This document shows positions 5,895-15,970 of a stretch of DNA of 64,000 bases, one piece after another. Under the pieces are notes generated by a model. The model made no database searches. It worked only from the letters and a program-made list of their open reading frames with translations, and was not told the origin of the DNA. The number at the start of each line of letters is the position of its first letter. Within the stretch, counting starts at the first letter, position 1. The stretch comes from Cellulomonas sp. SLBN-39 (GTDB lineage Bacteria; Actinomycetota; Actinomycetes; Actinomycetales; Cellulomonadaceae). A program made the translations under genes and the position numbers. The stretch lies in assembly GCF_006715865.1 (NCBI RefSeq), contig NZ_VFOA01000001.1:2790001-2854000 (forward strand), written 5' to 3'.

Positions 5895-7103
5895 TCAGTA
5901 GCGGATCGCGTCGATCACCTTCACGCGCACCGCGACGACCGCGGGCAGCAGCCCGGCGATCGCGCCGACCCCTGTCGCGCACGCCATGCCGACGAGCGCG
6001 GCGGTCAGCGGGAACGGCGGCATGTCCTGGATGCCCCCGCCGAACACCGCGTCGACCGGGATGTTCTTCACGACCGCCACGGCGATGACCACGCCGACGA
6101 GACCCGCGACGGTCGTCGCGACCACCGACTCCATGAGCACCCCGAAGAACACCCGCGACGACGTGGCTCCGAACGAGCGGCGGATCCCGATCTCACGGAT
6201 CCGGTGCTTGACCGTCACCAGCGAGATGTTCACCAGCCCGAGCCCGCCGAGCAGCAGCGCGAACCCGCTCACGCCCAGGACGACCCACCGGGTCGCGTCG
6301 TCCAGGAACCCGGAGGACATGTCCCGGTTGTCGTAGGCCTGGACGTCCCAGCCGGGCATCGCCGTCGCCATGTCGCTCTGCAGCCGGGGGACGAGCGTGT
6401 CGACGATCTCCTCGGGCACCCACAGGCGCACCGACGGGGCACTCGCACCCCACGACCCGTCGCCCTCCGTGCCGTACCAGCGCGCCAGCTGGTCGTAGAG
6501 GACGAAGGCCTCCGGGTCGGCGCCCTCCCACTGGTCGGGCACGACGCCGACGACGGCCGCGCGCACCGGCGCCTCCCGGCCGAGCAGCACGGTCGGCCGC
6601 TCCGTCAGGCCGCTCACGCCGAGCCGGTCGAGGAACGCCTCGTTGACCACGAGCCGCGGTGCGAAGGCCTCGGCGTCGGCTTCGGTGAACCACCGGCCCT
6701 CGGGCACGTCGAGCCGCTGCATCGTGGCGAGGGGCACGTCGACCGCCCGGGTGCTGACGGCCAGGGTGCCGCCGGGGAACCGGTACGGGACGCTGGTGTA
6801 CAGGTCGCGGCTCGCCCACGTGATGTCGTACCGCTCCAGGGTGCGGGTGAACTCCGCGTCGAGCGCCGAGGCGTCGCCCGCCTGCTCGGTCATCGGCCAC
6901 GCGTCGACCGTGACGGTGACGGCTCGCCCGTTGTAGCGCTCGCTCTGCTCGACGAAGCCCTGCTCGAGCATCTGCACGGCCGCGGTGATGCCTGTGATGG
7001 CGGTGACGGCGGCCGCGACGCCGATGAGCGCGAGCAGCACCCGCAGCTTGTGGATCCGCAGCTCGTCCCAGGCCTCGACGACCGCGCCGACGATCCCGCT
7101 CAC
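5895..7103 (-). CDS. ABC transporter permease, MacB/FtsX-like
   Basis: 402 residues. One membrane segment near the N-terminus (VLLALIGVAAAVTAITGITAAVQ), a large extracellular MacB_PCD-type domain (about 50-270), then three membrane segments with the FtsX signature (VVLGVSGFALLLGGLGLVNI, IGIRRSFGATS). This is the four-segment MacB layout. GTG start overlaps the ATPase stop (GTGA). With the adaptor and ATPase upstream it forms a tripartite-type exporter; in an organism without an outer membrane the adaptor probably extends through the wall. Substrate (antibiotic, lipid, peptide) cannot be told. Confidence 0.9.
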   Translation of the reverse strand: MSGIVGAVVEAWDELRIHKLRVLLALIGVAAAVTAITGITAAVQMLEQGFVEQSERYNGRAVTVTVDAWPMTEQAGDASALDAEFTRTLERYDITWASRDLYTSVPYRFPGGTLAVSTRAVDVPLATMQRLDVPEGRWFTEADAEAFAPRLVVNEAFLDRLGVSGLTERPTVLLGREAPVRAAVVGVVPDQWEGADPEAFVLYDQLARWYGTEGDGSWGASAPSVRLWVPEEIVDTLVPRLQSDMATAMPGWDVQAYDNRDMSSGFLDDATRWVVLGVSGFALLLGGLGLVNISLVTVKHRIREIGIRRSFGATSSRVFFGVLMESVVATTVAGLVGVVIAVAVVKNIPVDAVFGGGIQDMPPFPLTAALVGMACATGVGAIAGLLPAVVAVRVKVIDAIRY

Positions 7104-7951
7104 CGGTCGGCCTCCGCCGGCACGGACGGGCCCAGCTCGGGCACGCCCGGCACCGGCAGGGACGACGCCGACCGGTACGGCGACGGGCCCGCGGGCAGCA
7201 GCGCGTGGCGGGCGGGCAGCAGCGTCGGCACGTCGCCGACCCAGTCCGCCTGGCGCCCGTGGCCGCCGAGGTCGACGGGCACGAGGACGCCCTCGGTGAG
7301 GCGGTAGTGGCGCTGGGCACGGGCCGCCACCGCGAGGTCGTGCGTGATGGTCACCAGTGCGGCGCCCGTCTCGGACGCGACGTCGTCGAGCAGGTCCATG
7401 ATCTCCTGGCCCGTCTCGACGTCGAGCGCTCCGGTCGGCTCGTCGGCGAGGATCACGCGCGGCCCGCGCACGAGGGCACGGGCCACGGCGACGCGCTGCT
7501 GCTCGCCGCCCGAGAGCTTCTCGGGCATGGTGTCGAGGCGATCCCCGAGCCCGACGCGCGTCAGCATGGCGGCGGCCAGGCGGGTGCGCTGCCAGAACTG
7601 CCGGCCGCGGGCGTACATGAGCGGTGCGGCGACGTTCTCCAGGGCCGTGCGGCCGGGCAGCAGGTTGAACTGCTGGAACACGAAGCCGAAGTCGTCGCCG
7701 CGCACGCGCGTGCGCCGCCGGTTCGACAGCTTCGCGACCGGCGCGCCGTCGAGCACGTACGTGCCGGACGTCGGGGCGTCGAGCAGCCCGAGGATGTTGA
7801 GCAGCGTCGACTTGCCGGTGCCGGAGCGCCCGACGACGGCGACGTGCTCGCCCGCGTCGACGGCCAGGGTCACGCCCCTGAGGATCTCCAGCAGGCGGTC
7901 GTCGGGCAGCCGGACGGAGCGCGTGACGTCGGTGAGCTCGAGGAGGCTCAT
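7100..7951 (-). CDS. ABC transporter ATP-binding protein, MacB/LolD type
   Basis: 283 residues. Walker A GRSGTGKST, Q-loop VFQQFNLLPGRTALENV, signature LSGGEQQRVAVARAL, Walker B ILADEPTGALD and the H-loop TITHDL are intact. The tail after residue 230 is longer than usual, proline-rich and probably disordered (PSPYRSASSLPVPGVPELGP). ATG overlaps the adaptor stop and the stop overlaps the permease start, so the three genes form one tight leftward operon. It powers the adjacent FtsX-type permease. Confidence 0.92.
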   Translation of the reverse strand: MSLLELTDVTRSVRLPDDRLLEILRGVTLAVDAGEHVAVVGRSGTGKSTLLNILGLLDAPTSGTYVLDGAPVAKLSNRRRTRVRGDDFGFVFQQFNLLPGRTALENVAAPLMYARGRQFWQRTRLAAAMLTRVGLGDRLDTMPEKLSGGEQQRVAVARALVRGPRVILADEPTGALDVETGQEIMDLLDDVASETGAALVTITHDLAVAARAQRHYRLTEGVLVPVDLGGHGRQADWVGDVPTLLPARHALLPAGPSPYRSASSLPVPGVPELGPSVPAEADR

Positions 7952-8970
7952 GCGCCGCAGACCGTGGGGTCGTACTGGCTCGGGTCGGCGCAGTCGACCT
8001 CGCCGGCGCCGGGCACGGGGATGAACTCCAGGACGAGGTCGCCCACCTCCAGGCCGTCGGTGATCTCGACGACCTCGCCGTCGGTCAGGCCGAGGCCGAC
8101 CTCGCGCTCCTCGGGCTCCTCGCCCTCGGCGGCGACCACCCACACGTTGCCCTTCTGCACGGTGCCCTGGACGGACGTCACCGGCACGACGACGGCGTCC
8201 TTCGCGGTGCCGTTGACGATCTCGATGTCGGCGCCGAGACCCGCGAACGCCGTGACGTCGCCGGGCACCGCGCAGGTGACCGTGCCGGACGTCGACACGG
8301 ACGGGTCCGCGACCTGCTCGAGGTCGGCGTCGTCCGTCGAGGCTGCTCCGATCCGCAGCCCCTGGCAGGTGAACGGCGCCGGTCCGCCCTTGAGCGTCAC
8401 GGTGCCCTCCGCGGGCGCGCCGATCAGCCGGTACTGCTGGTCGGGGGTGAGGGTGCCGCTCACGGACAGCGACCCCGGGGCGACCTGGCCGACCGTGTCG
8501 CCGACCGCGACGACCTGGTCCTTGAGGGTCGGCAGCGCGAGCGTTCCCGCGACCGGCGCCTTCACCTCGACGATCTCGACGAGCGGCTTGCGCTCGATGA
8601 CCGTGACGGCCCCGGTCTCGGGGTCCGTCTTCTCGATCGGGTCGCGCGGTGTCTCCTGGCGGACCTTGAGCACCACGGTGCCCGCATCGACCTTCTGGCC
8701 GTCGGCGACGAGCACCTCGCTGACGGTGCCGGCGAGCGTGGCGCGCACCGGGACGGCGGGGTCGGCCACGACCGATGCCGTCACCGTCACGGCGTTGGTG
8801 ATGGTGCCGGTCGTAGCCTCCACGACGGGCTCGACGACCTGACCGGTCGGGACGATGCCCGTCTCCTCGGTCGTGACGTCCGCGCCGGCGAAGGCGAGCT
8901 TGACGAGGGCGGCGGCGATCACGGCCCAGATGAGGAGGCGCAGGGCAGGGAAGACGTAGCGACGTACCAC
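7948..8970 (-). CDS. Membrane-fusion (adaptor) protein of the MacAB-like exporter
   Basis: 340 residues. One N-terminal membrane anchor (ALRLLIWAVIAAALVKLAFA) precedes beta-rich segments with the lipoyl/biotinyl hairpin VRATLAGTVSEVLVADGQKVDAGTVV and its partner VKAPVAGTLALPTLKDQVVAVGD, typical of MacA/HlyD adaptors. The C-terminal region has a further beta domain (VPVTSVQGTVQKGNVWVVAAEG). Cysteines at the C-terminus (DCADPSQYDPTVCGA) may form a disulfide. GTG is preferred because AGGAG lies about 9 bases upstream and because it begins just before the anchor. First gene of the exporter operon. Confidence 0.85.
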   Translation of the reverse strand: MVRRYVFPALRLLIWAVIAAALVKLAFAGADVTTEETGIVPTGQVVEPVVEATTGTITNAVTVTASVVADPAVPVRATLAGTVSEVLVADGQKVDAGTVVLKVRQETPRDPIEKTDPETGAVTVIERKPLVEIVEVKAPVAGTLALPTLKDQVVAVGDTVGQVAPGSLSVSGTLTPDQQYRLIGAPAEGTVTLKGGPAPFTCQGLRIGAASTDDADLEQVADPSVSTSGTVTCAVPGDVTAFAGLGADIEIVNGTAKDAVVVPVTSVQGTVQKGNVWVVAAEGEEPEEREVGLGLTDGEVVEITDGLEVGDLVLEFIPVPGAGEVDCADPSQYDPTVCGA

Positions 8971-9301
8971 GGGTGGGGTGCTCCTAGTGACGAGACACGA
9001 CGAAGGTGTGCCCGGACCGGCGGTCTCGGTCGGACCTGATGTTCCAGGCCGGAGGGAGGACCTCGGCGCCACCGTGCCCGTCGGACGCTACCGGCTCGAC
9101 CGGGCCCGCGGGGGGACTTTCGGACGTCGGGTCGCCACGTTGCATGACACGGTCGCCCGCGGCTGTGACGCCGCGCGGCGTCGGGCCGCCCCCGAGCGGA
9201 CGTCCGCGGAGCGCGTCCGCCGGTCGCGCAGACGTCGCAGGGGCGGTGCGCGCGTCTCGACGACGTGCGCACCGCCCCTGCGGGACCGGTGGTGGTGGGG
9301 G
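8971..9301. other. Intergenic region between the exporter and gal operons
   Basis: 331 bases without a supported gene. It holds the leftward promoter region for the exporter operon (a TAGCGT -10-like hexamer on the minus strand near 9087-9092) and, at 9237-9281, the terminator of the gal operon. Open frames here have poor codon periodicity. Confidence 0.5.
9237..9281 (-). terminator. Terminator of the gal operon
   Basis: A perfect 15-pair stem (GCAGGGGCGGTGCGC at 9237-9251, complement at 9267-9281) with a 15-base loop, 20 bases past the galK stop. Confidence 0.75.
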
Positions 9302-10546
<1,245 letters not shown>

Positions 10547-10596
10547 GGGGGTGCTCTCCGGTGCGGTGGTGGGGTCCGTGGGGGTGCCGGCGCCGC

Positions 10597-11787
10597 TCAC
10601 ACGATCTCCTTGAGGCGGTTCGCGATCCGCTCGGGCGTGGTGTCCGAGATCCACGCCGCCATGCCCGACTCCACTCCGGCCAGGTACTTGAGCTTCCCCG
10701 GCGCGCGGAGCACCGAGAAGATCTGCAGGTGCAGGCGGGAGACCTCGCGGCCCTCGCGCACCGGCGCCTGGTGCCAGCCGGAGATGTACGGCAGCGGGAT
10801 CGACGCGCCGTCGCCGTCGACGAAGAACTGGTCGAGCCGGCGCAGCAGCGTCAGGTACGTCGTGGCCAGGTCGTCGCGCTCCGCGTCGGTCAGCGCCGGC
10901 AGGTCCGGCACGTCGCGCCGCGGGGCCAGGTGCACCTCGACGGGCCAGCGCGCCGCGAACGGCACGTACGCGACCCAGTGCTCGGACTCCAGCACCACCC
11001 GCTGCCCGTGCGCGAGCTCGGCGTCCAGGACGTCGCGGCCCAGCAGGCGACCCGTGGCCTCGTGGTGCGCGGCGGCCTGCGTGAGCATCGACCGCGTGCG
11101 GGGCGTGACGTACGGGAACGCGTAGATCTGCCCGTGCGGGTGGTGCAGCGTGACGCCGATCTCCTTGCCGCGGTTCTCGAACGCGAAGACCTGCTCGATG
11201 CCGGGCATCGCGTGCAGCGCGGCCGTGCGGTCGGCCCACGCCTCGACGATCGTGCGCATGCGGCGCGGCGAGACGCTGGACAGGGACGCCGTCGGGTCGG
11301 AGGAGAAGCAGATGACCTCGCAGCGGCCCGCGGCCGGGCGGCGCACCCACAGGTCCTCGCCGTCGACCAGCTCGACGGCGTCGTCCACGCCCGGCACGGC
11401 CATGAGCGAGGGGAACCGGTTCTCGAACACGACGACGTCGTAGTCGGTGTCGGGGATCTCCCCGTCCTGGTACGTGGCGCCGGGCCGGGCCGGCGCGAGG
11501 GGGTTCGCGTCCGCCGGCGGCAGGAACGTGCGGTTCATGCGGTGCGCGGCCATCGGGATCCACTCGCCGGTGAGCGGGTCGCGGCGCAGCTCGGGGCCGG
11601 TGACGGGCAGCGTGGTCCCGTCGGGGCCGGTCACGGGCGCGAACCGGTCGGGCAGGGGGCGCGGGTCGTCGAGGCGGCGGGTCGCGGCGCCCGAGACGTA
11701 CGGCTCGGAGTCGTCGAAGTAGATGAGCTCGCGGCCGTCGGCCAGGCGGGTCGACGTGCGGCGCACGAGGGGGGTGCTGTCGGTCAC
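10597..11787 (-). CDS. galT: Galactose-1-phosphate uridylyltransferase
   Basis: 396 residues. The catalytic His-Pro-His is in TLHHPHGQIYAFPY; NRTFLPP, VVFENRFPSL and the C-terminal LHLQIFSVLRAPGKLKYLAG are conserved in this family. Transfers UMP from UDP-glucose to galactose-1-phosphate. GTG start overlaps the stop of the DeoR-type regulator gene (GTGA); the stop lies close to the galK start. galE is not in the window. Confidence 0.95.
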   Translation of the reverse strand: MTDSTPLVRRTSTRLADGRELIYFDDSEPYVSGAATRRLDDPRPLPDRFAPVTGPDGTTLPVTGPELRRDPLTGEWIPMAAHRMNRTFLPPADANPLAPARPGATYQDGEIPDTDYDVVVFENRFPSLMAVPGVDDAVELVDGEDLWVRRPAAGRCEVICFSSDPTASLSSVSPRRMRTIVEAWADRTAALHAMPGIEQVFAFENRGKEIGVTLHHPHGQIYAFPYVTPRTRSMLTQAAAHHEATGRLLGRDVLDAELAHGQRVVLESEHWVAYVPFAARWPVEVHLAPRRDVPDLPALTDAERDDLATTYLTLLRRLDQFFVDGDGASIPLPYISGWHQAPVREGREVSRLHLQIFSVLRAPGKLKYLAGVESGMAAWISDTTPERIANRLKEIV

Positions 11788-12617
11788 GGGTTCGCTCCGG
11801 TGGGGGTGGTGCGGACGCCGGCGGGCGTGGTGCCGTCGGCAGGGTCGGCGAGGACCAGTCGGTCCACGGCCGCCTCGAGGTGGGTCCGCGCGTCGCGCGA
11901 GATCCCGGTGTCGACGACGATCGTGTCGATCTCGTCGAGCCCGCAGATGCGGGCCAGCCCGACCGTGCCCCACTTGGTGTGGTCGGTCAGGACGGTGGTG
12001 GCGGCCGCGCACCGCACGAGCGCGCGGTCGGTGGCGGCCTCGGCGAGGTTCGGGGCGGTGGCGCCGTCGACGTCGAGCCCGTGCACGCCGAGGAACGCCC
12101 GGTCCACGCGCAGCGCGCCGAGGGTGGCGTCGGCGACGGGCCCGACGAGCGCGTCGGACGGGGTCCGCGTCCCGCCGGTGAGCACGACCTCGAGGTCGCG
12201 CTGGCCGTGCAGCGCGTCGGCGACGTGCAGGCCGTTGGTCACCACGGTCAGCGGCCGCAGCGCGGTGTCGGCGACGATCAGCTGGGCGAGCAGCCAGGTC
12301 GTCGTGCCGGCCGACAGCACGACGGACTGGCCGGGCTCGACGTCGGCCAGCGCGGCCCGGGCGACGGCGGTCTTCTCGGCGCTCGACCACGTGCGCTTGG
12401 CCTCGAAGCCGGGCTCCTCGGTGGCGCGCGACGGGCTCTCGGGGGCGACGGCGCCGCCGTGCACGCGGCGCACGAGGCCGGTCCGGGCGAGCTCGGCGAT
12501 GTCCCGGCGGACGGTCATGTCGGAGACGTCGAGCGCCTCGACGAGGTCGGCCACGCGCACGGCGCCGTGCGCGAGGACCTCGGCCAGGATGCGCTCCTGG
12601 CGCTGCGTCGCGAGCAT
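11784..12617 (-). CDS. DeoR-family regulator of the galactose operon
   Basis: 277 residues. N-terminal HTH (ERILAEVLAHGAVRVADLVE, then SDMTVRRDIAELARTGLVRR) and a C-terminal DeoR sensor domain with the conserved VLSAGTTTWLLA and VTNGLHVADAL, which in the family bind a sugar phosphate. As the first gene of the gal operon it most likely represses it and is released by a galactose-derived phosphate. ATG at 12617 is preferred: GATGCT lies exactly six bases upstream (leaderless type), with TTGGAT 17 bases further. An ATG at 12635 would add six residues. Confidence 0.88.
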   Translation of the reverse strand: MLATQRQERILAEVLAHGAVRVADLVEALDVSDMTVRRDIAELARTGLVRRVHGGAVAPESPSRATEEPGFEAKRTWSSAEKTAVARAALADVEPGQSVVLSAGTTTWLLAQLIVADTALRPLTVVTNGLHVADALHGQRDLEVVLTGGTRTPSDALVGPVADATLGALRVDRAFLGVHGLDVDGATAPNLAEAATDRALVRCAAATTVLTDHTKWGTVGLARICGLDEIDTIVVDTGISRDARTHLEAAVDRLVLADPADGTTPAGVRTTPTGANP

Positions 12618-12618
12618 G

Positions 12619-12654
12619 CGAACAGCATCCCACATGTCCGAACACGATCCAACA
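12619..12654 (-). promoter_or_regulatory. gal promoter with phased operator repeats
   Basis: On the plus strand CGAACA (12619-12624), CGAACA (12639-12644) and CCAACA (12649-12654) are direct repeats spaced by 20 and 10 bases, i.e. whole helical turns. They overlap the minus-strand promoter TTGGAT (12647-12652), 17 bases, GATGCT (12624-12629). TGTTCG-type direct repeats are typical targets of DeoR-family regulators, so this is the likely autoregulatory operator. Confidence 0.65.
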
Positions 12655-12723
12655 CGCGGGGTGGGTGACGCCGCCGTCGCCCGCGCCCCGCCCGTCAGCG
12701 CCGGGGGCGAGGGTCGTGACCGT

Positions 12724-13902
12724 TCAGCGCCCGGCGGGCGAGAGCCCCAACGACCGTCCGGCCAGGTTCCGCGGGCGCGCCGCCAGGCGCCGCGCCACGT
12801 CCGCCAGGGCCAGCGCCGCGGGGGAGTCCGGGTGCGAGAGCACCACCGGCACTCCCGCGTCGCCCGCCTCCCGCAGCGTCACGTCGATCGGCACCTGGCC
12901 CAGCAGCGGCACGTCCGCGCCCGTCAGTCGCGTCAGGCTCTGCGCGACCGACGCGCCCCCGCCCGCGCCGAACAGCTCCAGGCGCGAGCCGTCGGCCTGC
13001 TCCAGCCACGCCATGTTCTCGATCACCCCGACCACGCGCTGGCGGGTCTGCACGGCCACCGACCCGGCGCGCTCGGCGACCTCCGCGGCCGCCGGCTGCG
13101 GGGTCGTCACCACGACGATCTCCGACCCCGGCAGCAGCTGCGCCACCGAGATCGCGATGTCGCCGGTCCCCGGCGGGAGGTCCAGCAGCAGGACGTCCAG
13201 GTCGCCCCAGAACACGTCGGCCAGGAACTGCTGCAGCGCGCGGTGCAGCATCGGCCCCCGCCACACCACCGGCTGCCCCGCGGGCACGAACATGCCGATC
13301 GAGACGACCTTCACGTCGTGCGCCACCGGCGGCAGCAGCATGTCGTCCACCTTGGTCGGCGGCCGGTCCACGCCCAGCATCCGCGGCAGCGAGAACCCGT
13401 AGATGTCCGCGTCGACCACACCCACCCGCAGGCCCTGCGCCGCCATCGCCACCGCCAGGTTCGCCGTCACGGACGACTTGCCCACGCCGCCCTTGCCCGA
13501 GGCCACCGCGATGACCTTGGTCAACGAGCCGGCCTGCGCGAACGGGATCTGCGGCTCGGCGTCAGTGCCGCGCAGCATCGTGCGCAGCGCCGAGCGCTGC
13601 TCCGCCGTCATGACGCCCAGGTCGACCCGGACGCCCGCGACGCCCGCGACCCGCTCCACGGCCGCCGTGACGTCCCGCGTCAGGGTGTCCTTGAGCGGGC
13701 AGCCCGGGGTCGTCAGGTCCAGCCCCACGACGACGAGCACCCCGCCCGCGGCGCCGTCCGGCACGACCTCGACCGAGCGCACCATGCCCAGCTCGGTGAC
13801 GGGTCGGCGGATCTCGGGGTCCTGCACGCCGTCCAGCGCGGCGCGCACGGCCTGCACCAGCGCGTCGTCGGGCGTGCGGGGGTCTGCGGGCTGCGACGGC
13901 AT
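12724..13902 (-). CDS. mrp: Mrp/ApbC-family iron-sulfur carrier ATPase
   Basis: 392 residues. An N-terminal MIP18/DUF59 domain (DGVQDPEIRRPVTELGMV; TPGCPLKD) precedes the P-loop domain with the deviant Walker A SGKGGVGKSS and DADIYGFSLPRMLG, LLLDLPPGTGD. The family carries [4Fe-4S] clusters to apoproteins. The CxxC of classical ApbC/Nbp35, expected after VIENMAW, is replaced by LEQADGSRLELFG, so cluster binding must differ or be absent. ATG lies six bases after TACGAT, a leaderless-type start. No operon partner. Confidence 0.92.
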   Translation of the reverse strand: MPSQPADPRTPDDALVQAVRAALDGVQDPEIRRPVTELGMVRSVEVVPDGAAGGVLVVVGLDLTTPGCPLKDTLTRDVTAAVERVAGVAGVRVDLGVMTAEQRSALRTMLRGTDAEPQIPFAQAGSLTKVIAVASGKGGVGKSSVTANLAVAMAAQGLRVGVVDADIYGFSLPRMLGVDRPPTKVDDMLLPPVAHDVKVVSIGMFVPAGQPVVWRGPMLHRALQQFLADVFWGDLDVLLLDLPPGTGDIAISVAQLLPGSEIVVVTTPQPAAAEVAERAGSVAVQTRQRVVGVIENMAWLEQADGSRLELFGAGGGASVAQSLTRLTGADVPLLGQVPIDVTLREAGDAGVPVVLSHPDSPAALALADVARRLAARPRNLAGRSLGLSPAGR

Positions 13903-14001
13903 GCGGCCATCGTAGGTCGACCCCGCGCGCGCCCCGACGGGACCGACGCCCCACGCACCGTCCCCGGTGCCGTGCCCCGACCGCGCAGGCCGGTGCCGCT
14001 G

Positions 14002-14550
14002 TCAGTCGCCGGTGCGCCGCCCCGGCTCGAGCCGGTCGTTGCCGCGCGGCGTCCGGTCCTCTCCCTGGCCGTCCTGCTCCTGCTCGGCCTGCAGCTCCTC
14101 GAGCAGGTTGCGCAGCTCCGAGCGCACGAAGTCGCGCGTCGCGACCTCCTGCAGCGCGATGCGCAGCGACGCCATCTCGCGGGCCAGGAACTCGGTGTCG
14201 GCGAGGTTCCGCTCGGCGCGCTGACGGTCCTGCTCGGCCTGCACGCGGTCGCGGTCGGTCTGCCGGTTCTGCGCGAGCAGGATCAGCGGGGCGGCGTACG
14301 ACGCCTGCAGCGACAGCATGAGCGTCAGCGCGGTGAACCCGTTGCCGGCCTCGTCGAACCGGAAGCGCTCAGGTCCCCAGTTCGCGTTCCACGCGATCCA
14401 GACCAGGCAGAAGGCCGTGAGCCACAGGATGAACCGCGGCGTGCCGAGGAACCGTGCGATCGACTCCGAGACCCGCCCCGAGGCGTCCTCCTCGATGCGC
14501 GGCAGGACCAGGCGGCGGCTCTCGCGCGGGGTGTCCAGACGGTCAGCCAC
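14002..14550 (-). CDS. DUF1003 membrane protein
   Basis: 182 residues. Two membrane segments (FILWLTAFCLVWIAWNANW and GFTALTLMLSLQASYAAPLI) form the DUF1003 core, whose ending PLILLAQNRQTDRDR is characteristic. A long charged helix and a disordered tail follow. Function of the family is unknown. GTG start overlaps the end of the MgtE-N/CBS gene by eight bases, and the two genes are usually adjacent in actinobacteria, which suggests a shared role, perhaps in magnesium handling. Confidence 0.88.
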   Translation of the reverse strand: MADRLDTPRESRRLVLPRIEEDASGRVSESIARFLGTPRFILWLTAFCLVWIAWNANWGPERFRFDEAGNGFTALTLMLSLQASYAAPLILLAQNRQTDRDRVQAEQDRQRAERNLADTEFLAREMASLRIALQEVATRDFVRSELRNLLEELQAEQEQDGQGEDRTPRGNDRLEPGRRTGD

Positions 14551-15847
14551 GGCGCACCCCCCGGGCGGTCACCGCGGGCGTCGGGCGCGTGAAGGGCCCC
14601 GGCTCGTCGTCGGTCTCGCGCCAGTCGTCGGGCAGCAGGTGGTCGAGCACGTCGTCGACCGACACCGCGCCCAGCAGGCGCCGCTGGTCGTCGACCACCG
14701 GCAGCGCGAGCAGGTTGTACGTCGCGAGCTCGCGCGTCACCGTCATCAGTGGCGCGTCGGCGGTGACCGGCTCGATGTCGGTGTCGACGATCTGCCCGAT
14801 CGAGCCGTGCGGCGGCTCGCGCAGCAGGCGCTGCAGGTGCACGACGCCGATGAACCGGCCCGTCGGCGTCTCCAGGGGCGGTCGCGCCACGAACACCAGC
14901 GACGCCAGCGCGGGCGTCAGGTCCTGCCGGCGCACGTGCGCCAGCGCCGCCGCGATCGTCGTCTCCGGGCCCAGGATCACCGGCTCGGTGGTCATCAGAC
15001 CGCCGGCCGTGTTGTCCTCGTACGCCAGCAGCCGGCGCACGTCCTTGGCCTCCTCGGGCTCCATGAGCTCCAGCAGCTCGGCCGCCTGCTCGCTCGGGAG
15101 CTCGCCCAGCAGGTCCGCCGCGTCGTCGGGCTGCATGGCCTCCAGGACGTCGGCGGCGCGCGTGAGCTCCATGGCGCGCAGGATCGCGACCTGGTCGTCC
15201 TCGGGCAGCTCCTCGAGCACGTCCGCGAGCCGCTCGTCGTCCAGCGCCGTGGCCACCTCGAGCCGGCGCGTCACGCCCATCTCGTGCAGCACGTCCGCCA
15301 GGTCGGCCGGCTTGAGGTCCTCGTACTGCGCGAGCAGCAGCTCTGCACCCTGCGCGGCGGACGCCCGGGCGAGCGTGCGCACCTGGTCGATCGGCACGAG
15401 CATCGTCTCCCCGCGCCGGCGCAGCAGCCCGCCGCGGTGCTCGGTGCGACGCACGAACACCTTGGTGACGTACCAGTCGCCGCTGCGCTGCAGCTCGATC
15501 GCGACGTCCTCGACCGTGGCCGTGCCCGAGCCGTCGACCAGGTCGACCGTGCGGTCCAGCAGCTCGCCGACCACGAGCGTCTCCGACGCGCGCTGCTCGA
15601 ACCGGCGCATGTTCACGAGCCCGGTCGAGATGACCTGGCCCGCGTCCACCGCGGTCACGCGCGTCAGCGGCACGAACACCCGTCGACGCCCGGGCACCTC
15701 GACGACCAGGCCCACGGCCCGGGGGGCGCCCTTGAGGCGCACGAGCACGACGACGTCGCGCACCCGCCCGACCTCGTCCCCCAGGGGGTCGAAGACCTTC
15801 GTGCCGGCGAGGCGCGCGACGAACACCCTGGTCCCGACGCTGCTCAC
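14543..15847 (-). CDS. MgtE N-terminal and CBS domain protein lacking the transport domain
   Basis: 434 residues. Order: a PRC-barrel-like N-terminal part (about 1-170, VFVARLAGTKVFDPLGDEVG), an MgtE_N superhelix (about 180-290, LADVLEELPEDDQVAILRAM repeats), and a CBS pair (about 295-415, AGGLMTTEPVILGPETTIAA; LLALPVVDDQRRLLGAVSVD). The MgtE Mg2+ channel uses the last two as its cytosolic magnesium sensor, but this protein has no membrane segments, so it is a soluble sensor-like paralogue. GTG start seven bases after TAGGCT, leaderless type. Cotranscribed with the DUF1003 gene. Confidence 0.88.
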   Translation of the reverse strand: MSSVGTRVFVARLAGTKVFDPLGDEVGRVRDVVVLVRLKGAPRAVGLVVEVPGRRRVFVPLTRVTAVDAGQVISTGLVNMRRFEQRASETLVVGELLDRTVDLVDGSGTATVEDVAIELQRSGDWYVTKVFVRRTEHRGGLLRRRGETMLVPIDQVRTLARASAAQGAELLLAQYEDLKPADLADVLHEMGVTRRLEVATALDDERLADVLEELPEDDQVAILRAMELTRAADVLEAMQPDDAADLLGELPSEQAAELLELMEPEEAKDVRRLLAYEDNTAGGLMTTEPVILGPETTIAAALAHVRRQDLTPALASLVFVARPPLETPTGRFIGVVHLQRLLREPPHGSIGQIVDTDIEPVTADAPLMTVTRELATYNLLALPVVDDQRRLLGAVSVDDVLDHLLPDDWRETDDEPGPFTRPTPAVTARGVRRG

Positions 15848-15970
15848 GGCGGTCAGCCTAGCCGCGGCCCCCGGGGACGGCGCGCGGCCGTGGTGGGCTG
15901 CGCCGGGACGGCCGTGCCGTCGGTGCGGGGCCGGCGGTGGGGGGTCGGCGGCACGGCGGGCGTCGCGCGG

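Noticed and set aside
10561-14592. A 1343-codon rightward open frame opposite galT, the DeoR gene, mrp and the DUF1003 gene
   Set aside because: It is an antisense shadow typical of very high GC; the opposite strand has recognisable enzymes throughout.
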